Shown here: in pieces, positions 16,978 through 23,741 of the stretch
How positions within the stretch are numbered: the stretch's first letter is position 1
How the letters are laid out: every line of letters begins with the position of its first letter
Source of the DNA: VRUE01 sp963697805
GTDB taxonomy: Bacteria > Actinomycetota > Thermoleophilia > Solirubrobacterales > 70-9
Direction: 5' to 3'
Length of the DNA stretch: 64,000 nucleotides
NCBI GenBank assembly: GCA_963697805.1
Contig: CAVOPB010000002.1
Span: 310,001-374,000, forward strand
Translations under genes and position numbers: made by a program
The notes under the pieces: generated by a model
The model's input: the letters and a program-made list of their open reading frames with translations, nothing else
Told to the model about the DNA's origin: nothing
The model's database searches: none

Positions 16978-18099
16978 CTAACCGTATGGCCTGAAGATCA
17001 GTCTGTGCCCCAGCATCTCGGTCACGGTCGCGAGTCGGTACCCGCGCCGGCGCAGCGTCTCGATGATCCGGGGCAGCGCGGCGAGGGTGTCGGCGCGGGT
17101 TCCGCCGCCGTCATGCATGACGACGATCGCGCCCGGGCGGACCGCGCCGACCACGCGCGAGTAGACGGCGTCGCTGCCCGGGTTCGCCCAGTCGCCGGGG
17201 TCGACGTCCCAGGTCACGGTCGTCATCCCCGCCTCGGCTCCGGCCTCGACGACGACGGGGTCCTCGGCGCCATCGGGAGGCCTGAAGAGGCAGGGCCGGA
17301 AGTGGGTGGCGCTCTCGATCAACCCGCTCGTAGTCTCCAGGTCCGCGTAACCCGGATAGGGCTGATGGTGGGTGGTGTGGTTGCCGATCTCGCTTCCCTC
17401 TCGAAGCAGGCGCCGCATCGTCTCCTCGCGGCCGGCGATCTCCTGGCCGATCTCGAAGAAGGTCGCGACGGCGTGCTGCTCGCGCAGGACGTCGAGGAAG
17501 GCATCGGTGAAAGAGCTGGGGCCGTCGTCGAAGGTGAGGGCGACGACGTCGCGGTCGCGTGGGCCGTGGGTGACGAGGCCGGCGCCTCCGCCGGTGCAGC
17601 CGACCACCCGCACCGGCCGCAGCCGGAAGACGCGCGCGCCAGTCGCCGGCAGCCGCGCCGCGCAGTGCCGGCACCCACCGCGGTTCTCAATGACCCGCCA
17701 CCGGTAGCGGTGGGGTCGCAGGCCGGCCCGCCCCGGCGGCAGGGCGAGCACGAGCTTCAGCGAGCTCGGCCGCCTGACCCGGGCCGCGACCGTCCGGCGG
17801 CGCACGGTCCTCCCCTTGGCGTTGAGGAACGAGACCCCGACCCGCGCGTGCGCCCCGCCCCGGCCGCCGGCGCAGAGCTCGCGCCCGCCGCGCCCGTGCT
17901 GGGGGCGCAACAGGAAACAGAGGTACCTGGACACGGCGGACCGGGTCGGCGGGAGGCGGTCGAGCCGGGTCAGCGGCACCGGGCTCGTGGTTGCCACGGA
18001 GAGGATCAGCCGCTTGCCGGCCTGGGAGATGGCGGCGCCGACCAGGTCGCCCGAGGCGGCGCTCGGCGGGCTCGGAGCGCCCGCGAGAACCGGGCTCAC
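16978..18099 (-). CDS. Secreted polysaccharide deacetylase (CE4)
   Basis: 373 residues from GTG 18099. The reading frame stays open upstream with no ATG/GTG/TTG, yet encodes LLIRRSRKILCISALLSALL immediately before, a convincing signal peptide, so initiation at CTG 18168 or 18165 (preceded by ggag) is likely. A roughly 170-residue beta-rich N-terminal region of unknown function precedes the NodB domain: motif 1 VALTFDDGPSSF, metal-binding HTTHH, motif 3 RPCLFRPPDG, DVDPGDW and motif 5 IVVMHDGGGTRADT. These enzymes remove N-acetyl groups from peptidoglycan or other glycans outside the cell. Confidence 0.87.
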   Translation of the reverse strand: MSPVLAGAPSPPSAASGDLVGAAISQAGKRLILSVATTSPVPLTRLDRLPPTRSAVSRYLCFLLRPQHGRGGRELCAGGRGGAHARVGVSFLNAKGRTVRRRTVAARVRRPSSLKLVLALPPGRAGLRPHRYRWRVIENRGGCRHCAARLPATGARVFRLRPVRVVGCTGGGAGLVTHGPRDRDVVALTFDDGPSSFTDAFLDVLREQHAVATFFEIGQEIAGREETMRRLLREGSEIGNHTTHHQPYPGYADLETTSGLIESATHFRPCLFRPPDGAEDPVVVEAGAEAGMTTVTWDVDPGDWANPGSDAVYSRVVGAVRPGAIVVMHDGGGTRADTLAALPRIIETLRRRGYRLATVTEMLGHRLIFRPYG

Positions 18100-18227
18100 G
18101 GCCGCTGCGAGCAGCGCGCTCAGTAGGGCGGAAATGCACAGGATCTTGCGAGAACGTCGAATCAGCAGGGCTCCGGAGACCGATTCGGGGGAACCTCTCC
18201 ATACTAGGCCCGGCTCGACCGCACCTA

Positions 18228-19514
18228 ATGGCCGCGCCCGTGTTTACAGCCGATGTGAGGGTCAGCAGCACCTCGGTGCCAGGCATCCGCCTGGTGCTCG
18301 GGGCGATCATCCTCACCTTGGCTCTGATCGCTCCCGCGAGCGCCGCCACCAGCCCCGGCGGCGCCGGCCCCCGCGTGTCCGCGGCCGAACCTCCGCCGCC
18401 GGCGGCCGAATCTCCGCCGCCGGCCACCGCGTTTGACCGCCAGGGAATGTGGGTCTGGTACGTCGAACGGACCGAAGGCGGCGACCTCGCCCGGATCGCG
18501 GCCCGCGCCAAACGCTCCGGGATCGGCACGCTCTACATCAAGTCGGGCGACGGCGGCCACTACTGGAGCCAGTTCAACACCTCGCTGGTCGAACGCCTCC
18601 ACGCGGCCGGGCTCAGCGTCTGCGCCTGGGCGTTCGTCTACGGCGACGCCCCGGTTGCCGAGGCGAGGGTCGCGGCCACCGCCGTCAAGCGCGGCGCCGA
18701 CTGCGTCGTGATCGACGCCGAGGGGCAGTACGAAGGCAAGTACGCCGCCGCGGAACGCTACATGCGCGCGCTGCGGGCCCGGATCGGCCCCGAGTACCCG
18801 GTCGCGCTCGCCACCTTCCCCTACGTCGACTACCACCCGGCGTTCCCGTACTCGGTCTTCTTCGCCCCCGAAGGCGCCCAGTACAACCAGCCGCAGATGT
18901 ACTGGAAGGCGATCGGGACCTCGGTCCGCGGCATCTACGAGCACACCTACCTCTACAACCGCCTCTGGGGCCGGCCGCTCTATCCGCTCGGCCAGACCTA
19001 CATGGCGCCCGGGCGGGCGGAAATCATTCGCTTCCGGCGCTTTGCCGAGAACTACGGCGGCCAGGAGGTCAGCTGGTGGGCCTGGCACGAAACCAACACC
19101 CGGAGCTGGAGCGCGCTCGGCGCCAAGCTCGTCGGCCCCGTCTTCGGCTACCAACCGATCGCAACCAACCCGGTCCTCAAACGCGGCAGCAGCGGCGACC
19201 TGGTCGTCTGGGCGCAGATGCACCTCCGCGCCGCCGGCCGCCTCGGGCTCCCGCTCACCGGCGTCTACGGCAAGCTGACGGCCGCCGCCGTCCGCACCTT
19301 CCAGTCCGAACGGTCGCTGCCCGCCAACGGCGTCATCGGCCAGACGACCTGGCAGGAGCTTCTCAGCATCGAACCGGTCCGCCCACTCTGGGCCGGCCGC
19401 CAGGTGAGCCGAGGGCGGGGTGCGGCGGCCAGCCGCTCGACGCTGCCGCACCGTCCGCTCTCGGCCTCGCTACCGGCGAAGGCCTACGAGATCGATCCGG
19501 GCTCCGCTCCCTGA
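18228..19514 (+). CDS. Secreted protein with glycosidase-like barrel and peptidoglycan-binding domain
   Basis: 428 residues from ATG 18228; upstream in-frame extension would run antisense into the deacetylase. A signal peptide (VLGAIILTLALIAPASA) and a Pro-rich linker are followed by a TIM-barrel-like region (GMWVWYVERTEGGDLARIAA, GIGTLYIKSGDGGHYWSQF, DCVVIDAEGQYEGKYAAAE) and, near residue 320, a PG_binding_1 domain (LKRGSSGDLVVWAQMHLRAA, LTAAAVRTFQSERSLPANGV, IGQTTWQELL). The barrel resembles glycoside-hydrolase-like/DUF1906-type modules used in cell-wall enzymes; the catalytic residues are not certain. Probably a wall-associated hydrolase. Divergent from the deacetylase. Confidence 0.8.
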   Translation: MAAPVFTADVRVSSTSVPGIRLVLGAIILTLALIAPASAATSPGGAGPRVSAAEPPPPAAESPPPATAFDRQGMWVWYVERTEGGDLARIAARAKRSGIGTLYIKSGDGGHYWSQFNTSLVERLHAAGLSVCAWAFVYGDAPVAEARVAATAVKRGADCVVIDAEGQYEGKYAAAERYMRALRARIGPEYPVALATFPYVDYHPAFPYSVFFAPEGAQYNQPQMYWKAIGTSVRGIYEHTYLYNRLWGRPLYPLGQTYMAPGRAEIIRFRRFAENYGGQEVSWWAWHETNTRSWSALGAKLVGPVFGYQPIATNPVLKRGSSGDLVVWAQMHLRAAGRLGLPLTGVYGKLTAAAVRTFQSERSLPANGVIGQTTWQELLSIEPVRPLWAGRQVSRGRGAAASRSTLPHRPLSASLPAKAYEIDPGSAP

Positions 19515-19561
19515 GCGGGCCTGAGATAATCACCGGCCCGGGCGCCTGCCGCCCATCCCTC

Positions 19562-19635
<74 letters not shown>

Positions 19636-19996
19636 CTCAATAGTTTGCAGGGATTTCTCGTCAGATCAGCCCGAATCAATCCGGCGACGACACCAGTTCC
19701 ACACCATTTCGCTCCGCCCTCGCGTCAAGACGAGCGCGGATAGCCTGCTCGGAGTCGCATGCGAGATGCCCGTAGACGGTCGATCATCGAAGAATCTTTG
19801 ACGGATTGGGGACCCGCCGGTCGCCTCGCTTCCTCCCGCGTTCGGTATCCGTAGAGGAGCTACAAGTTCGCACGGGTTTCCACGGATGTCCCCGGCCTGA
19901 TGGCGGATTTAGGTTGCCATCAGCACAACTCTCCTCTGACATCACATGCGAAATTCGCCGCCGGGCATGGCGGTTGGTTACGAAAGGAGCAACACC
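19636..19996. other. Intergenic region behind tRNA-Asp
   Basis: About 360 bp. It contains the integrase 3' remnant on the minus strand (19676-19780) and, at the right end, a good Shine-Dalgarno (aaaggagc) for the DUF7144-like gene. No other gene is convincing. Confidence 0.6.
19676..19780 (-). pseudogene. Tyrosine recombinase (integrase) C-terminal remnant
   Basis: On the minus strand 34 codons read TVYGHLACDSEQAIRARLDA, continuing ARAERNGVELVSSPD, then stop. The YGHLA-x-DSE-x-AIRARLD pattern is the typical C-terminus of phage-type tyrosine integrases, with the catalytic Tyr in VYGHL. Upstream the frame is closed by a TGA, so the remaining gene is gone. It sits 41 bp from the 3' end of tRNA-Asp, the usual integration target. 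Inference: scar of a lost integrative element. Confidence 0.8.
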
Positions 19997-20422
19997 ATGA
20001 GAGGCCTAGGCCGCGCTGTGTTCGTTGCGATCCTGCTCTTGATCGCGGGAATCCTCAACATCATCTATGGAATCGGTGCGATCGCCGACGCCAACTTCTG
20101 GGTCGGCGAAAACCATTTCGTTCTCGGGAACCTGCATACCTGGGGATGGGTCACGCTGATCATCGGCGTCATTCAACTCTTCGCCGGGTTCTCGCTGTTC
20201 ACCGGCGGAACCTACGGGCGGGTGATCGGGATCATCGCCGCCAGCCTCGGCGCCCTGGTCGCGCTGCTCGCGGTCGGTGGCGCCTACCCGTTCTGGGCGC
20301 TGGGCGTCTTCGCGATCTGCCTGTGGTGCATCCACGGCCTGGTCGTGTACGGCGAGCCGCTCGAGGAAGAAAGTCAGCTGCCCGGCAGCCGGGACCCCGG
20401 CGCTGGCGCCCCACGCGGCTAG
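19997..20422 (+). CDS. Small integral membrane protein (DUF7144-like)
   Basis: 141 residues from ATG 19997 with Shine-Dalgarno aaaggag ending about 9 bases upstream; earlier in-frame starts lack one. Four transmembrane segments: VFVAILLLIAGILNIIYGIG, WGWVTLIIGVIQLFAGFSLF, VIGIIAASLGALVALLAVGG and FWALGVFAICLWCIHGLVVY. This four-helix layout with GLGRAV at the N-terminus is a widespread actinobacterial membrane protein family of unknown role. It is followed by a hairpin before the convergent gene. Confidence 0.82.
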   Translation: MRGLGRAVFVAILLLIAGILNIIYGIGAIADANFWVGENHFVLGNLHTWGWVTLIIGVIQLFAGFSLFTGGTYGRVIGIIAASLGALVALLAVGGAYPFWALGVFAICLWCIHGLVVYGEPLEEESQLPGSRDPGAGAPRG

Positions 20423-20496
20423 CAATGCGGCGTCGGCCCTGACGGATACGCGGAAGCGCACGGTGCGAGGAAAGTTCATCTTCCTGCGTTGTCCCT

Positions 20497-20538
20497 CGAG
20501 CCAACAGCCCGGAAGGTTCATCCCAGGCTGTTGGCTCG
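20497..20538. terminator. Stem-loop between convergent genes
   Basis: Perfect 13-bp inverted repeat CGAGCCAACAGCC / GGCTGTTGGCTCG with a 16-nt loop. It lies between the convergent membrane-protein and CMD genes, so it could act as a bidirectional terminator; no long T-run follows. Confidence 0.6.
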
Positions 20539-20549
20539 GCGGGCGAATG

Positions 20550-21044
20550 TCAGGCCGGTGAGCCCACCGCCTGGGCAGCGACGAGCTGCTCGACCCACTC
20601 GCCGGTGATCTGCCTGGTGGCGACGTTGAGCCGATTCCAGGTGTTGATCGTCGCGATCGAGAGGACGAGCGCGGCCAGCTGGTCGTCGTTGTAGTGGCGC
20701 GAGGCCTCGGCCCAGACCTCGTCCGGTACGGCGTCGGGGCGGTCGGCGAGGCGCGTCACGGCCTCGGTCAGCGCGAGGGCGGCACGCTCGGCATCGGTGT
20801 AGTAGGTCGACTCGCGCCAGGCGCCGACCGTGAAGATGCGCTCGTCGGGCTCGCCAAGCGCCTTCAGCATGCGCGAGTGGATGTCGACGCAGGCGCTGCA
20901 GCCGTTGATCTGGCCGGCTCGCAGCTTGAGCATCTCCTGCGTTGTCTCCGGCACTCCGGCCCGCTTGGTCGCGCTGTCGAGCTTCTGCAGTGCCTCCATC
21001 GCGCCCGGAAGCGTCTGAGCGGGATGGTCGATGCGTGGTTCCAT
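20550..21044 (-). CDS. Carboxymuconolactone decarboxylase (AhpD-like) family protein
   Basis: 164 residues from ATG 21044, preceded by a strong ggagg at a 5-nt spacing; upstream starts are less likely, since the proposed transcription start would be near 21073. It contains the AhpD-type redox motif CSACVDIHSR (Cys-x-x-Cys with the downstream His) in a helical bundle (ETTQEMLKLRAGQINGCSAC). Members are alkylhydroperoxidase-like disulfide reductants. Together with the ECF41 sigma factor this is the known pairing of ECF41 sigma factors with CMD-type partners. Preceded by an ECF41-type promoter on the minus strand. Confidence 0.87.
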   Translation of the reverse strand: MEPRIDHPAQTLPGAMEALQKLDSATKRAGVPETTQEMLKLRAGQINGCSACVDIHSRMLKALGEPDERIFTVGAWRESTYYTDAERAALALTEAVTRLADRPDAVPDEVWAEASRHYNDDQLAALVLSIATINTWNRLNVATRQITGEWVEQLVAAQAVGSPA

Positions 21045-21079
21045 GGTGTCCTCCATCGGTCGAGGGTTGTCGCGAGTAA

Positions 21080-21106
21080 GACAGCCCTCGCAGCCTGTTT
21101 GTGACA
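21080..21106 (-). promoter_or_regulatory. ECF41-type promoter for the CMD gene
   Basis: On the minus strand TGTCACA (21106-21100), then 16 nt, then TGTC (21083-21080). This matches the published ECF41 architecture TGTCACA-N16-CGTC except for the first base of the -10 element. It leaves about 30 nt to the start codon. Confidence 0.75.
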
Positions 21107-21133
21107 GCGGATCGGCCGCTGTCACAAACAGGC
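21093..21133. promoter_or_regulatory. Perfect 18-bp inverted repeat holding two divergent -35 elements
   Basis: Arms 21093-21110 and 21116-21133 are perfect complements (GCCTGTTTGTGACAGCGG and its reverse complement) with a 5-nt spacer. Each arm contains one TGTCACA -35 box, so the symmetry arises from back-to-back identical promoters extended by further conserved bases. Confidence 0.8.
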
Positions 21134-21146
21134 GTGCACTCTTGTC
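21120..21146 (+). promoter_or_regulatory. ECF41-type autoregulatory promoter for the sigma factor
   Basis: TGTCACA at 21120-21126, 16 nt, TGTC at 21143-21146, about 45 bp before the sigma-factor ATG. A further TGTCACA overlaps the -10 at 21143-21149 without a good downstream partner. Confidence 0.75.
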
Positions 21147-21191
21147 ACATGGGGTATATGTCCTACGAGACGAGGATCGGGTGATGCTGCG

Positions 21192-22112
21192 ATGACTGAC
21201 CGCGAGCGCATGCTGGACGAACTACGATCGGTCTCCTTCGCGATCGCCTACAGGATGCTCGGCAGCGTCTCCGAAGCCGAGGACGTGGTGCAGGAGGCGC
21301 TGCTGCGAGTGCACCAGGCGATTGACGCCGGCGAGGAAATCGAATCGCCGCGTGCCTACGTCTCGACCGTCACCACGCGGCTGGCGATCAACGAGCTGCG
21401 CTCGGCTCGCGCGCGCCGCGAGCGCTACGTCGGCGAATGGCTTCCGGAGCCGATCGTCACCGATGGGGAGGACGATCCCGCTCGCCAGGCTGAGACAGCC
21501 GACTCGCTCTCGGTGGCGATGCTGGTCCTGCTGGAGAGCCTCTCGCCCGAGCAGCGCGCGGTCCTGCTGCTCCACGACGTCTTCGACTACGGCTATTCCC
21601 AGATCGCCGCGATCGTCGGCAAGAGCGAGGACAACGTGCGGCAGCTGGCGAGCCGCGCTCGGCGCCATGTCGAGCAGGGCCGCCCCCGCTTCCAGACGAC
21701 GCGCGAGCAGCGCGACGAGCTGGCGCGGCGGTTCTTCGAGGCCGCCGAGCAGGGCGACCTCGCCGGCTTGGAGTCGCTGCTCGCCCACGACGTGCAGCTG
21801 ACCGGCGACGGCGGTGGCAAGGCGCCGGCGCTCGCACGGACGCTGCGGGGACGCAGCCGTGTCGCCGCCATCCTGATGGGCTGGCTGAACCCGGACTCCC
21901 GCCTCCCTGGAATCGAATTTCGCCCAGTCCAGGTGAACGGCGGCCCCGGGGCGCTCGTGTTCGACGCTGAGCAGCGACTGATCGGCGTCACCGCCCTCGA
22001 TATCGCCGACGGCGAGATCAAGGCGGTCAGCTCGGTCTCCAACCCGGACAAGCTGCGACACCTCGGGGCGCCGGTCGGCAACCTCGGCACCCTCATCGAC
22101 TCGAAGCGCTGA
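21192..22112 (+). CDS. ECF41-family RNA polymerase sigma factor with SnoaL-like C-terminal domain
   Basis: 306 residues. Region 2: YRMLGSVSEAEDVVQEALLR; region 4: SPEQRAVLLLHDVFDYGYSQ and IAAIVGKSEDNVRQLASRAR, a helix-turn-helix. A C-terminal extension of about 110 residues has a SnoaL-like fold. The three signatures reported for ECF41 are all present: WLPEP in the linker, DGGGK (family: DGGGR) and NPDKL near the end. In this family the C-terminal domain modulates activity in place of a separate anti-sigma factor. Neighbouring CMD and MFS genes and three promoters of one type define a likely regulon and positive autoregulation. Confidence 0.92.
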   Translation: MTDRERMLDELRSVSFAIAYRMLGSVSEAEDVVQEALLRVHQAIDAGEEIESPRAYVSTVTTRLAINELRSARARRERYVGEWLPEPIVTDGEDDPARQAETADSLSVAMLVLLESLSPEQRAVLLLHDVFDYGYSQIAAIVGKSEDNVRQLASRARRHVEQGRPRFQTTREQRDELARRFFEAAEQGDLAGLESLLAHDVQLTGDGGGKAPALARTLRGRSRVAAILMGWLNPDSRLPGIEFRPVQVNGGPGALVFDAEQRLIGVTALDIADGEIKAVSSVSNPDKLRHLGAPVGNLGTLIDSKR

Positions 22113-22117
22113 GCCGC

Positions 22118-22144
22118 TGTCACAACGCGCCCGGCTGCGCTGTC
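22118..22144 (+). promoter_or_regulatory. ECF41-type promoter for the MFS exporter
   Basis: TGTCACA at 22118-22124, 16 nt, TGTC at 22141-22144, starting 6 bp after the sigma-factor stop. Same spacing and same -10 as the two promoters at 21.1 kb. About 35 nt separate the expected transcription start from ATG 22186. Confidence 0.75.
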
Positions 22145-22185
22145 AGGTCTTGGCAAGCAGCCAATCCGCGAACCGGGAGATTCAC

Positions 22186-23646
22186 ATGCCCTCCGTAGCC
22201 GCTCAGAACGACTCCAACGCCCTCGACCGCGGGACGATGATCGTCGCGTCGGTGGTCCTGCTCGGGGCGATCATGTCGATCCTCGACACGACCGTCATCA
22301 ACGTCGCGCTCGACCGCCTCGCGATCGATTTCCACGCCTCGCTGACGACGATCCAGTGGGTCGTGACCGGGTACACGCTCGCCCTTGCAGGGGTCATCCC
22401 GCTGACCGGATGGGCGGCGGACCGCTTCGGGCCGAAGCGGCTCTACCTCGGCTCGTTGGCGCTGTTCATGCTCGGCTCGGCACTCTGCGCCGTCGCCTGG
22501 AGCGCCGGCTCGCTGATCGCCTTCCGCGTCCTCCAGGGATTCGGCGGCGGGATGGTGATGCCGATCGTGATGACGATCCTGACCCGGAAGGCCGGGCCTG
22601 AGCGAATGGGTCGGGTGATGGGTCTGCTGGGCATGCCGATGCTGGCGGCGCCGATCCTCGGCCCGATCCTCGGCGGCTGGCTGGTCGACGACGTCTCCTG
22701 GCGCTGGATCTTCCTCATCAACGTGCCGATCGGCATCGTCGCGATCGCGCTGGCGATGGTCGTGCTCGAGCGCGACGAGCCACAGCCCGCCCACAGACTC
22801 GACTGGCTGGGCATGGCGTTGCTCTCACCAGGTCTGACCGCGCTGATCTTCGGCCTCGCCGAGTCCAGCGACGGCGGCTTCGGCGCGACGAGATCGTGGC
22901 TCCCGATCGTCGCCGGCGCGGCGCTGATCGCCGGCTTCCTTCGCCACAGCTGGGAGGCGCGGGAACCCCTGATCGACGTCCGCACCTTCACCCGCACTGC
23001 GGCCGGGCCCGCGGCCGCGACCCTGGCGCTGTTTGCGATCGCGTTCTTCGGATCGCTGCTGCTGATCCCGCTCTACTACCAGACGGTGCGCGGCGCCTCG
23101 GCGCTCGAAGCCGGTCTCCTGATGGCCCCGCTGGGATTCGGGTCGATGATCACGATGCCGCTCGCCGGCAAGCTCACCGACCTCTACGGGCCGGGCCGCT
23201 GGCCTGCCTACGGGATCCCGCTGCTGGTCCTCGGGCTCGCTCCGTTCTCGTTCGTCGATGCCGGCACGTCCTACGTCCTGCTCTGCGGCTTCAGCTTCGT
23301 GCTCGGGCTGGGAATGGGCATGGCGATGATGCCGACGATGACCGCGGCGATGCAGGCGGTGCCGAAGGCGGCGATCGCCCGAACCAGCACGGCGATGAAC
23401 ATCCTGCGCCAATCCGGCGCCTCGATCGGGACCGCGATCCTCTCGGTCCTGCTCGCCTCGGCGATCGGCGACGCGCACTCGCGGGCGCCCGAACCGCTCG
23501 CCGAAGCCTTCGCCCACACATTCCGCTGGGGGTTGGCGCTGCTCGCCCTGGCCCTGGTCCCCGCCCTTGCGATGGCGCTGGGCGGGAGGCGAGTCGCCGG
23601 CGGTCGCCCCATCTCTGGGGAGAGGTCAGCCCTCGCGAGCGAGTGA
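22186..23646 (+). CDS. DHA2-family MFS drug/metabolite exporter
   Basis: 486 residues from ATG 22186 with gggaga about 7 nt upstream; an in-frame start at 22150 would leave no leader after the predicted promoter. Fourteen predicted membrane segments. Motifs include SILDTTVINVALDRLAIDF in helix 1, TGWAADRFGPKRLYL (motif A), and the GPILGGWLVDDVSWRWIFLI motif C-like segment of EmrB/QacA exporters. Proton-driven export of toxic organic compounds is the family role. The promoter suggests control by the upstream ECF41 sigma factor. Confidence 0.9.
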   Translation: MPSVAAQNDSNALDRGTMIVASVVLLGAIMSILDTTVINVALDRLAIDFHASLTTIQWVVTGYTLALAGVIPLTGWAADRFGPKRLYLGSLALFMLGSALCAVAWSAGSLIAFRVLQGFGGGMVMPIVMTILTRKAGPERMGRVMGLLGMPMLAAPILGPILGGWLVDDVSWRWIFLINVPIGIVAIALAMVVLERDEPQPAHRLDWLGMALLSPGLTALIFGLAESSDGGFGATRSWLPIVAGAALIAGFLRHSWEAREPLIDVRTFTRTAAGPAAATLALFAIAFFGSLLLIPLYYQTVRGASALEAGLLMAPLGFGSMITMPLAGKLTDLYGPGRWPAYGIPLLVLGLAPFSFVDAGTSYVLLCGFSFVLGLGMGMAMMPTMTAAMQAVPKAAIARTSTAMNILRQSGASIGTAILSVLLASAIGDAHSRAPEPLAEAFAHTFRWGLALLALALVPALAMALGGRRVAGGRPISGERSALASE

Positions 23647-23700
23647 CCCGACCCGACGCCCTCGGCCTGGCGCGGCGAAGCCAGGCCGAGTCACTCGGGA

Positions 23701-23736
23701 CTAGATGCAAACTAGATTCATTCTCATTAATATCGG
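23701..23736. promoter_or_regulatory. AT-rich control region of the zinc uptake operon, Fur/Zur-box-like
   Basis: About 36 bp strikingly richer in A/T than its surroundings, ending 5 bp before the operon's GTG start. It contains ATTCATTCTCATTAAT, whose reverse complement holds GAGAATGA, similar to a half-site of Fur/Zur operators, and a direct repeat of CTAGA. Location upstream of a zinc operon that encodes its own Fur-family protein supports a Zur operator; the full dyad is not clear. Confidence 0.45.
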
Positions 23737-23741
23737 GTGCC

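Noticed and set aside
22896..23741. Upstream extension of the zinc permease frame into the MFS gene
   Set aside because: Overlaps the MFS gene out of frame with Arg/Pro-rich shadow composition; GTG 23742 starts a proper ABC-3 permease.
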